Below, piece after piece: positions 1-8,180 of a stretch of DNA of 64,000 bases. The notes beneath the pieces were generated by a model, which searched no databases, was not told where the DNA came from, and was given only the letters and a program-made list of their open reading frames with translations. The translations under genes and the position numbers were made by a program. The stretch's first letter is position 1, and every line of letters begins with the position of its first letter. Source of the stretch: Guyanagaster necrorhizus (taxonomy: Eukaryota; Basidiomycota; Agaricomycetes; Agaricales; Physalacriaceae); NCBI RefSeq assembly GCF_019112545.1, contig NW_025064881.1, forward strand, positions 1,586,591-1,650,590. The letters are read 5' to 3'.

Positions 1-374
1 AGTATGGCATCATTCTGCCTTCTTTATCCCTTTGATCATTTCATTGATGACCTTCTTAGCTCAGATCTTGTATACTCAGTTTTTGAGTATCACTTTTGCT
101 GCTTTCTCTGTTCTGGCTTCTTTGATGGCTCTCCAAATCCATTTGGTATCAAACAGCTTGAGCCATTTAGTGGAGGTTGCTCTCTCTGTTCAGCCCATGA
201 GTGGTTGAGTTTTTTCTTTTGGTGATTCTTTGATGTGCAAAATAGAAATTGATTCAGGTATACTCAAATGCATGCATAATTTAGGTATAGTAGTAGCTAC
301 AGAAATACTATCAGTCTATCTAGCAGCTGAATATTGCACACCATGAAGTCCTTTGGCTAATCTAGTGGAATCAC
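1..374 (-). pseudogene. Element C pol fragment, N-terminal spacer before protease
   Basis: Reverse-complement reading matches the linker that lies between the gag stop and the protease in the other elements (the region with the conserved WLK.F/N/D.EW.WRAI pattern). It begins just after the gag stop and runs off the left window edge before the protease. Several stops interrupt it. It is assigned by similarity to the same stretch of elements A (8181-8540) and D (20538-20990) in this window. Confidence 0.7.
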
Positions 375-1130
375 TCACTGGTCAGCCCTGTCTTTTACTT
401 CCTCAATTTTTGTTTCTGCACTGAGTTTTTCTGCCTCCTCCTGCAATTCAGCAATTTATGCCCATATATCTTCACAGATTCATTTCTTCTTTGAGCAATC
501 TTTTGACATGTGACCTTTCTGATCACAGTTGAAGCATTTATCCTCCTTCTTTAGCTAGTCTATATCCATAAGCTTTTCTGCCTCTGTATATGTGGTCTCT
601 GTCCCTGTCTTCTGGGCACTGTATGAGATACTGCTGCTGGCTGTCAAGAATCCTGACTTGTTAAGCATGCTGCTGTTCTTTGAGCCTGAACCCAGATTTT
701 AGTTCAGCTTCCAGTAGTCCTGTAGAGTGGACTGCTCTGCCTTCTGTCATTGTTGCTCCTTGTATATTTTGATGATTTGTTCCTTCCATTCATTGTAGCT
801 CTTCAGAATGAATTTTCCAATAGCCAAGATCATAGTTATGTATGAGAGCAAAAATTCTCTCTTGAGGGTCTCAACTATTCTTCCATCATCTGCTATATCA
901 TTTTAGATTCTGACAAGCTTAGCAAGTTATTCCAGCTTATCAAAATAGTCTGTTGCTACCTTATCTTCTATTTTTCACTTCTTGATCTTTTGTTTATATA
1001 CTTTCTATACTGCTGAATCAATGAACTTGTCATTAATCATCTGCTTGAATACTAGCTATGAGAGATATCAATAGTGTTATCTTATGGTTGATTGAAAGTT
1101 CAGAGAGATTAGAATCCACCACATCTTGGC
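375..1130 (-). pseudogene. gag: Element C gag, C-terminal part with zinc knuckle
   Basis: Minus-strand Gag C-terminus. The stop is at 375-377 in the same context seen in D (CAG TGA GTG ATT C). A CCHC zinc knuckle, CFNCDQKGHMSKDC (CX2CX4HX4C), is at 495-536 with all four ligands intact; in this family it binds the genomic RNA for packaging. The capsid-like region with the DEWKE and KGV-type patterns follows toward 1130. Several in-frame stops make it non-functional. It is cut at 1130 by element B; the upstream Gag continues at 33565 on the other side of B and D. Confidence 0.8.
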
Positions 1131-1593
1131 TATTATAATTTCATTCCTTTTATTTTCCTCATTCTCATTTTAACTCTTATTTATGCTTAGTAAGATATCT
1201 AGGCCTGGCACTTGGGACTGTGGGACAAGGGTTAGTCAGCACAATAAGACTGACTATTTGTCTTGTGATGCATCAACGACTACTAGCAACACACAAAAAC
1301 CCTTTTATATATAATAACGATGCCCAAGGACTTGAAGATGATGGACAGAGAATACTACAATAAACACCAAGTAATAATAGCCTTGTGTACAGTATTTAAG
1401 GAGCTCACTCTCACTGGCATAGAACCCAGCTTCAAGCTAAAGTTTATAACTACCATTCTACCTCGAGTCTACATCTGACCTTGAGTTGCATCAGGTATGA
1501 GAACACACTTAAGTGGACTCAGCTGATTCCTCAAAGTGTGAAGGGATGGCTGTTTATCATGTGTCTCTACTCACATGATGCTTGGGCCTAACA
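1131..1593 (+). repeat. 5' LTR of element B
   Basis: Starts TATTATAATT (ancestral TGTTATG...) and ends CCTAACA. It pairs with 16352-16813. A TATA-like TATTTAAG is at 1393-1400 and the predicted self-primer AGCTTCAAGCTAA at 1428-1440. The CACGTG pair has decayed to CATGTG/CACATG near the 3' end. Confidence 0.93.
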
Positions 1594-1594
1594 A

Positions 1595-1607
1595 TTAGCT
1601 CAAAGCT
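1595..1607 (+). promoter_or_regulatory. Predicted primer-binding site of element B
   Basis: TTAGCTCAAAGCT begins 2 nt after the LTR. It is complementary to the LTR segment at 1428-1440 apart from positions explained by independent CpG decay on each side (ancestral TCGAG on the LTR side). It resembles the Tf1/sushi self-priming layout; a tRNA match was not searched. Confidence 0.55.
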
Positions 1608-1648
1608 GCTTCTTTTCTTTCTCAAGCCCAATTGTGCTGAAAAACCGA

Positions 1649-1966
1649 ATGCCCCCTACAACTTCTACTGACCCAAACTTTGATCACAAGTTCTTCGAAC
1701 TCTCTGCCTCCATCATCGGAGCATTAATAGAATCATTGGTGATCATCCAGCTGTGCTGAGGATGTCATTCTATCACCGCCTGGGCCCTCAGACATTATAA
1801 CAAATTTTTACACATCTGAGAAATCCTATGAAATGCAACCTCTGACCTTCCTCTCCATAACATTCCTGAATCCTGAAGAACAATCTACCAGCCTCTAAAA
1901 GCTGAGCCTAGCGGCATGCATCCAAGGGATGGTCAAAAAGAAATAGGAGGGCAATGCTCTCTCTGA
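1649..1966 (+). pseudogene. ORF1a of element B (membrane-segment leader ORF), decayed
   Basis: Starts at ATG 1649 and reaches its end stop at 1964-1966, 105 codons, matching the 104-106 codons in A, C, D, I, J and K. It carries the same plan: short hydrophilic N-terminus, one hydrophobic run (ASIIGALIESLVIIQLC), then an RHY-containing amphipathic part and PDLP-like segment. In-frame stops (TGA after IIQLC, and three more downstream) fit CGA, CAG or TGG codons hit by transitions. Function unknown; no recognised family. Confidence 0.65.
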
Positions 1967-4448
1967 CTCGGAAACACAGACCCTGGTATCTCAGGAAGAA
2001 ACAGTATACTCGTACAAGGCCTCCCCCCCAACTATGAGGACGAAAACCTCTCAGAGGACTTCTTTCAGCAGTCCCCCTCCTCTGATTCCACCTTCTGTAC
2101 CCATGGAATTGCTGACCATGCCAGAGACTCTCTCGATGCCTCTCGGTGCCTCTCGGATGGCTTGACAACTCAGCCCTGGAACTTCTTGAAGCCAGCCTCA
2201 CAGCCCCCACCCCTCCATCAGGGCCAGCTCCAGGGTGGGGAGGGTTTTCTCAGAAGATGAGCAGCGACAATGGGTATGGGAAGAAACCATCCACTGGTAC
2301 TTTCCAACTTGGAACTTCTCCATCCTGTTTAACTATGACAATGCCATATGACAGGAGGAGTGAAGGCAGTGGAATGAGCCATAGCCAGTATATCACAACT
2401 CAGAAGAACCAAATACAAGCAACAAGCACCAGAGGCAGGAGGCCATCTGGTATAATGAGCTCCACAGAGATGAGCAGCAAGAAGTCAAAAGGGCTAGACT
2501 GGAAAAGGCTGACATCAACAACTGGTATGGATTACGAGGCAAGTTTCAGAGTGTCCTCACCCCAGTACAAGCCAACCTTACAATCTCTGCCTTCTGAGAA
2601 CCTAGCATCCCAAGCAGCGGATTCTTAGAGCACTGGGCTGATAGAACACGAACCTGCCGATACCCAAGGGCCCTGACTCTCCAGTACTCCCCTTCCTCCC
2701 AAACCCCTAGTGCTGATTCTGCCTTTGGAAGCGATGAGTCCATCCTTGGACACTATGGGCTACAAGTCCCCAGAAATGCTCACATCTCCACCCATGCCCT
2801 CCAAGGCTTTCTCGGAAGTAGGGTGGTTGGGCAGCTTATTGACAACAACTACTGAAACAACATCCACCTCTATTGCAAGTGAGTGGAGGCAGCAAGAGCA
2901 ATGGGATCAAACTGATATGATTCAGCCATTGGAAGTCAGCCTGCTGCCACCTACAAAGTTACTGCAAGCACTGAGTCGAGCTCCCAGCCAGGAGAGTGAG
3001 TTGATGATACAGCAAGAGGTCATGGAGAACATCTACGACTGGCCTGTCAGTTTCCTCCTCAAGGAGAATGATGAGGATGAGGATGAAGAAGTTGAGGACA
3101 GTGAACCACCCAGAGGACCTCCATATAATTTATCAGAAGAAACAGATGAAGAGAAAGTAGCAAAGCTGGCAAAGGAGGAGAGAACACGAGAGTATCAAGA
3201 GTATTACCAGCAGGAGGTAAATTTTCTATGGCACAATGCTATCTGGGTAGCATTGCCAATTGGCCAAATATATATGCATTTGAACACTAACAAATGAGTA
3301 GAAATCTTGAAATGGGTGGCAACAGACTATGCCACCCAGCAGTACAGTCAACAACATCCTGAATATCCAATCAGCCATCCTCTAGCACTACACACCATAC
3401 AGCCAATGCTGAGAACTCTCCCTGTAATGTCTAAATGAGCCATGTACCAAGCCCTGCCAGCTCGAAGTATCCTTACAAACTCCAACAACTCCATATAGAC
3501 CACAGCAACCCAGCTCACCCAATCCTGAATCCAGCTGACCAGCAGACCTTTGAACCCCTAGACAGGCTGAGGAAGCCAACTCTTAGGAGGACAACCTTTT
3601 CCCGACCAGGCTGAGACCAGTGGGACAGGAAAGGAGCTGGTACATGATGACCCTGAAGTCATCTGACTTAGGTTTATGATCCAGAATGGGGTCATCATTT
3701 GGAAGAAAGAACCAAAAGAGAGCCCAGTAGCAGACAACCACTCCCTCCATTCCTTCTCTGGTCCACCTGCGGAATGGCAGCAGCTGCTGTTTGATGGGTG
3801 GCCCAACCTGATAGGACCGCTGCCAGATAATGCCAACGTCCTCCAATGTCACCCTGATCTGCTCTGGAAGCCCTATCCCTTTAAGAGAGCTTTCGACAAT
3901 ATCAACAGATTTCTTGTAGACTGTGAACAATACTTCAAGGTGTACATTGGATATCTGGGATCCAACATGAACAAGGTCACATTCGCCACCTCTTATCTTG
4001 AAGACAAGGCAAAAAATTAGTGGATCCTCATTGCTCTAAACTTCTGATCTAGCATATAAAATCATTATCAGTATCCTTCTTGGCCAGTATTCAAACAAAT
4101 GCTCAATGACAAGTTCATTGACCTGGCGGTACAGGAGGTACATAAACAGAAGATCAAGGAGTACAAAATAGAAGAAAAGGTGGCTACAGATTACTTTAAT
4201 GAGTTGGAACGGCTTGCCAAACTAGCAGGAATATGGGAGGATGTGGCCAATGATAGGCAAATAGTTGAAGCCCTCAAGAGAGGTGTCCTCTCTTTGTATT
4301 TCATGATGATCTCTGCAATGGGCATCAAAATGTTGATGCCTGTCAGGTATGATGAATGGAAGGAGTGGATCATCAAAAGTGTGCCCCTCGTAGCTGTTAG
4401 TCAGATTTATGATACTTCTGTAGTTACAAATATGTCACCCATACATAA
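1857..4448 (+). pseudogene. gag: Element B gag, with internal deletion of the zinc knuckle
   Basis: The expected gag start codon is now ATA at 1857. Conserved N-terminal signatures (NYEDENLSEDFF near 2030, the SDESILGHYGL motif near 2730-2765) are followed by an acidic stretch near 3070-3100 and the capsid-like region at 3676-4380 (RFLVDCEQYF, MLNDKFIDLAVQEVHKQ, DEWKEW). Right after the DEWKEWIIK segment (about 4380) the sequence jumps to the start of the pol spacer. About 430 nt present in D, including the CCHC knuckle and the gag stop, are missing. The reading frame then runs into pol across the A insertion site. The shift from frame 0 at 1857 to frame 1 by 2146 also implies a small indel or a native frame change. 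Confidence 0.8.
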
Positions 4449-4686
4449 TGTTACGAATTTCTCCCTTTTATTCTCTTTTACCCCTATTTACACTTAGTCA
4501 GAAGGCATAAGACCATGGGAAGCTTAGTCAGCACAACTAACCTGCCCATCAAGTCACCACGATGGTCAAGCCCAACGACAACACAATCATCCTTTTATGT
4601 ACGGTAGCGACGCTCAAGGACAATGGGCACCATGGACACAGACATACATAATAAGCAAGTAGTATAATTAGGAGACATCTGAATGG

Positions 4687-4694
4687 TATTTAAG
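4687..4694 (+). promoter_or_regulatory. TATA-like core promoter in element A LTR
   Basis: TATTTAAG inside the LTR, in the context (A)GTATTTAAG that recurs at matching places in the LTRs of B, D and E, and as AGTATATAAG in F and I. It lies 34 nt upstream of the predicted self-primer, so transcription would start close to that segment and define the U3/R boundary near 4718. Transcription is inferred, not shown. Confidence 0.55.
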
Positions 4695-4720
4695 AGCCAA
4701 TGCTCCTGCTGGTAAACCCC

Positions 4721-4733
4721 AGCTTCGAGCTAA
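4721..4733 (+). promoter_or_regulatory. Predicted self-primer segment at the transcript 5' end
   Basis: AGCTTCGAGCTAA is the exact reverse complement of the 13 nt at 4885-4897 immediately after the LTR. Its position 34 nt downstream of TATTTAAG puts it at or near the 5' end of the element RNA, as in Tf1 of fission yeast, where the first bases of the transcript prime reverse transcription. Confidence 0.65.
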
Positions 4734-4847
4734 AGTTTATACATGCCATTCTATCTCGAGTCAATGTCTGACCTTGTGTCACATCAAACGGGTACATAAT
4801 AAGTGGACTCAGGTGATTCCTCGAAGTGTGAAGGAACATCTGTTTAT

Positions 4848-4867
4848 CACGTGTATCTGTCCACGTG
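4848..4867 (+). promoter_or_regulatory. Paired CACGTG motifs at the LTR 3' end
   Basis: Two CACGTG hexamers at 4848-4853 and 4862-4867, starts 14 bp apart. Related pairs (CATGTG or CACATG forms) occur at the same place in the other LTRs. CACGTG is the classic bHLH E-box. Whether it acts as an enhancer or only as an RNA/DNA hairpin next to the PBS is unknown. Confidence 0.4.
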
Positions 4868-4884
4868 ACACTTGAGCCTAACAA

Positions 4885-4897
4885 TTAGCTCGAAGCT
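4885..4897 (+). promoter_or_regulatory. Predicted primer-binding site of element A
   Basis: TTAGCTCGAAGCT, starting 2 nt after the LTR end, is perfectly complementary to 4721-4733 in the same LTR. This supports self-priming of minus-strand synthesis; a tRNA match was not searched. Confidence 0.65.
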
Positions 4898-4939
4898 TCT
4901 ACCTTCCCTTTCTCAAGCCCAATTGTGCTGAGAAACCGA

Positions 4940-5254
4940 ATGCCACCAGCAACAACCGCCGACCTAAACCACGACTTCTTCGAGCTTATCGCTTCCATCA
5001 TTGGAACCTTACTCGGACTTCTCACCATCATCACTCTCTGCCGTGGACGACAATCAGTAACAGCTTGGATAGTCAGGCACTATCAAGCATTCCAGCAGAT
5101 CCAACAAATCCTATGCAACGTAACCCCCGACCTCCCTTTCCATGACATCCCCCCCTCTGCCAGAACGTCCTTCTTCCCGCAAGGGGGACCCTTATCAGAA
5201 ACCAGAGATAACAACCCGGATCCAGGGAGCCTTCATGAGGAAGAAGAACCCTGA
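4940..5254 (+). CDS. ORF1a of element A: short leader ORF with one membrane-like segment
   Basis: Intact 104-codon ORF (frame 2) starting at ATG 4940, 43 nt after the PBS. Layout: hydrophilic MPPATTADLNHD, hydrophobic segment about residues 13-33 (FFELIASIIG TLLGLLTII TL), a basic/aromatic helix with AWIVRHY, a conserved PDLPFHDIP segment (about residues 68-76) and an acidic tail HEEEEP. Homologous ORFs of near-identical length occupy the same place in B, C, D, E, I, J and K. The last 113 nt overlap the gag start in the +1 frame. I recognise no known domain. A membrane anchor for Gag assembly is a guess. An env role is unlikely because env lies after pol in known elements. Confidence 0.7.
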   Translation: MPPATTADLNHDFFELIASIIGTLLGLLTIITLCRGRQSVTAWIVRHYQAFQQIQQILCNVTPDLPFHDIPPSARTSFFPQGGPLSETRDNNPDPGSLHEEEEP

Positions 5255-8180
5255 TACCCCCCTCGACAAAACAGCCGAAACAGCCACCCTGCTCTCACAG
5301 GGTTTCAGAACCCATGGACGACGAACGTCGCTCAGGAGCCCACAGAGATCTCTGACCACGTCGCTCCAACCGCCCCCTCCGAGCATCCCGCCTCCCCAAT
5401 TCCCTCAGGGATTAGAAACCATGCTCGGGACTCCCTTGATGCCGCTTGGATGGCTGTGAGACCCTGCAAAGGCCCCGACTCCCCCCAGAACCTCCCCGAA
5501 ACCCCCACCGAGCCCAACTCTGGCTCCAGCCAGTCTGTCAGCAGGTTGGAGATCGACGATCCACATGGAAGGACCATTCACCCCGACTATGCGAACGCAG
5601 AGATTGCTATCTCTGCAGCAAGAGACCCCTACCGACATCTCCATGTGAGAAGTGAGCCAGAGATCGGGACCGCCAGCGAAAGGGGAAGAGCTGCGCGAGA
5701 TAGAATCATACATCGAATATTTCCAGACTGGGATCTTGCCGTTCCCTTCGATTATGACAAAGCAGTACGGCAGCAGCAGCAGAACTAGAACCGAGAAGAG
5801 GAGGTCAGGCGAACCCAGGAAGAGCTCGCCGATTATGTACGAGAAGAGGCCCGAGAGCAGTATGAGGCCGCAGAATATGACAGACAAGGGAGAGCACGAA
5901 GAAGAAGGGAGGAAGCTGAAAGGCTGGGGTCAGCCTCCCCCAGTGGATACGGGCTTCGTACCGACTCAGGGTCTCCTTTCAGGGAGCCCGACTCAGAAGA
6001 CGACCCATAGATGGGATCTGCCAGCATTGTCAGCTGAGACAAGGCCATCAGATGAGGAAGGACAGAGGAACCTCGACCTCCCACCCCTGAATACCCTGCC
6101 CGCACCGACATCATCTCCTCGGACACCAACTCCATTCTCGGAGCCTACGGGCTCTGAGTACCCAACAATACCCATGTCTCTGACAGGGCTCTCTAGCGAT
6201 TCCTGGGCAGTAGAGTCGCTCGACAATTCCTTAATCCCGAGTTCCAATGACACTTCAGCCTCTATAGCCGAGAACTGGAGGAGACAAGAGTGCGCGGAGA
6301 GACGCGCTATAGCCGACTTAGGAGCCCTCCCATCGCCCGAACCAGTGACTGAGAGGCCACCAGACCCAGCACCCAAGTCAATAGAGGGGTCCCCAACGAC
6401 CCTTCATCCAGTCGTACCGTCCACCTACGACCAGCCCGTCCGTTCCCTTCTTGAGAAAGGGGACAGCGGGGATGAGGGCAACGAGGAGGACAAGGAAGAC
6501 AGTGATGACCCATATCAACTACGAATGGAGCGGGCAGGGGAGGATACTGATGAAGAAGCCTTGAGGGAGGAGATAGAAAGAGCAAGGAATAGGGAGTACC
6601 AAGGACTGTATGAGCAGGGAAGGAACTTTTTATGGCAAGATGTGCGCTGGCAAGCAACATCGTTAGGATTGGAATACTGGTACGCAGGAGAAACTGAAAA
6701 GAAAAAGATTTTGCAGTATGCCACGACAGAATACGCATAGAAGGAGTACAGCCGACGGCATCCAGAAGACCCGCTCATGCCAATACCCCCATACCAATCC
6801 CTCAAACCAAGGACACCGACACCAATGCCATGTACCCCCCCCATACTGCTGAAACGAGCCGTCTACATTGCTCCCTTGATCCAGAGCCAGGCTGACATAA
6901 GTCCATCAATCCGAAGCATGGCTTCACGGCTTGTTCAGACCAGGCAATGACCGGCATGGCAGTCTGCCAAAATTCAAAATCCCTGGACCGGCAGGGGAAG
7001 CTGACTTCTTGGCGGACAGCCACCTCTGGACCAGGCAGAATCAAGCGGGAAGGATCCTGTCTGGGATGACCCTGAGGTGGTCCGTCTCAGGTTCACAGTA
7101 CGGGACGGAGTCATCGTTCACGTAGTCGACCCAAAGGGTAGCCCGGTTGCCAATGACAATTCGCTGCATTCCTTCCCAGGACCACCCACGGAATGGAGCC
7201 AACCACCGTTCAACGGCTGGCCCAACCTGATAGGCCCACTTCTCCACAATGCTAATGTTCTACAATGTCACCCTGACCTCCTCCGAAAGCCTCGCCCCTT
7301 TAAAGGGGCCTCTGACGACATTGATCGATTCCTGGTAGACTGCGAACAGTATTTCGAAGTCTATATTGGATATATTGGGACCAACATGAACAAAGTTGCC
7401 TTCGCTACCTCATACCTGGAAGATAAGGCCAAAACGTGGTGGATCTTGATCTCCCTGAATTTCTGATCCACCACTAGGGATCACTACCGATATCCCTCAT
7501 GACCGGTATTCAAGCGAATGCTAAACGACAAGTTCATCAACCCTGCAGTCCAAGAAGTGCACAAGCAAAAAATCAAGGAATATAAGATGGGGGATAAGAT
7601 GGCGACGGACTACTTCGATGAATTAGAACAGCTCGCCAAGCTTGCAGGAATCAGAGATGATACCGTGAACGATGGAAGGATAGTGGAGGTGCTCAAGCAA
7701 GGGGTCCTCTCCTCTTACCTCACGATGATTTCAGCCATGGGCATCAAACTATTGATGCCAGTGGGATATGATGAATGGAAGGAGTGAATCATCGAGATGT
7801 ACAAGGAGCGACAAAGGCAGAAAGCGGAGGCGACAACGCTGCAGGAATACTCCAAAAAGCCAGTCCCACCAACCCCAAACAAGTCAGGGCAAACTGCCGG
7901 GAAATCATTGGGATCTTCTCAAATGCCCAGCTATGGAAGCCAGAAGATGGGAACTGGGATGACATACACTGGAGCAGGGAAACCCATGGACGTAGACCAC
8001 CTGAAGAAGGAAGGAAAATGCTTCACGTGCAGACAGAAGGGACATATGGCCAAGGACTGCCTGAAAAAGAAGAGAATCCGGGAAGACATACGAGCACAGA
8101 TAGCCGAGCTGCAAAAAGAAGACGAAGAACTCGGGAAGGAAACGAAGATTGAGGAGATAAAAGACAGGGCCAATCAGTGA
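5142..8180 (+). pseudogene. gag: Element A gag: long N-terminal extension, capsid region, CCHC zinc knuckle
   Basis: Starts at ATG 5142 inside ORF1a (+1 frame); the homologous start is kept in C, E, I and K. Frame 0 runs to TGA 8178-8180 with no frameshift, about 1013 codons; typical gypsy Gag is about 300-500. Parts: 5142-5310 basic FMRKKNPDTPLD..TAETATL region; 5300-6260 a region whose conserved peptides lie in frame 2 instead (ARDSLDAAW near 5430, IFPDWDLAVPFDYD near 5720, charged helix 5789-5930, SPFREPDSEDD near 5985); then frame 0 again from SIAENWRRQE (about 6270), acidic 6470-6510, capsid-like 7270-7790 (RFLVDCEQYF, KTWW), knuckle CFTCRQKGHMAKDC 8019-8060. Frame-0 stops at 5457, 6738, 7464 and 7785 fit CAG/CGA/TGG changed by one transition; B keeps TGG where A has TGA at 7785. 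Confidence 0.82.

Larger units (their letters stand above)
4449..4883 (+). repeat. 5' LTR of element A
   Basis: TGTTACG...CCTAACA, 435 bp, same length as its partner at 12089-12523. By eye I count about 28 differences between the two, all transitions, many at CpG. Confidence 0.97.

Noticed and set aside
3388..3930. Minus-strand ORFs of 63-115 aa in element B
   Set aside because: Antisense to the conserved capsid-like gag region; no motif, and not kept in A or D.
4940..5254. ORF1a as an envelope gene
   Set aside because: Env of errantivirus-like elements lies after pol, is much longer and has a signal peptide and fusion region; none is seen here.
5457..5459. A conserved readthrough stop in gag after MPLGWL (A, I and K all have a stop there)
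   Set aside because: The codon is CAG in C and CAA in D, and the stops are TGA or TAA, so independent transitions at a Gln/Arg codon in what may be the non-coding frame explain it better than programmed readthrough.
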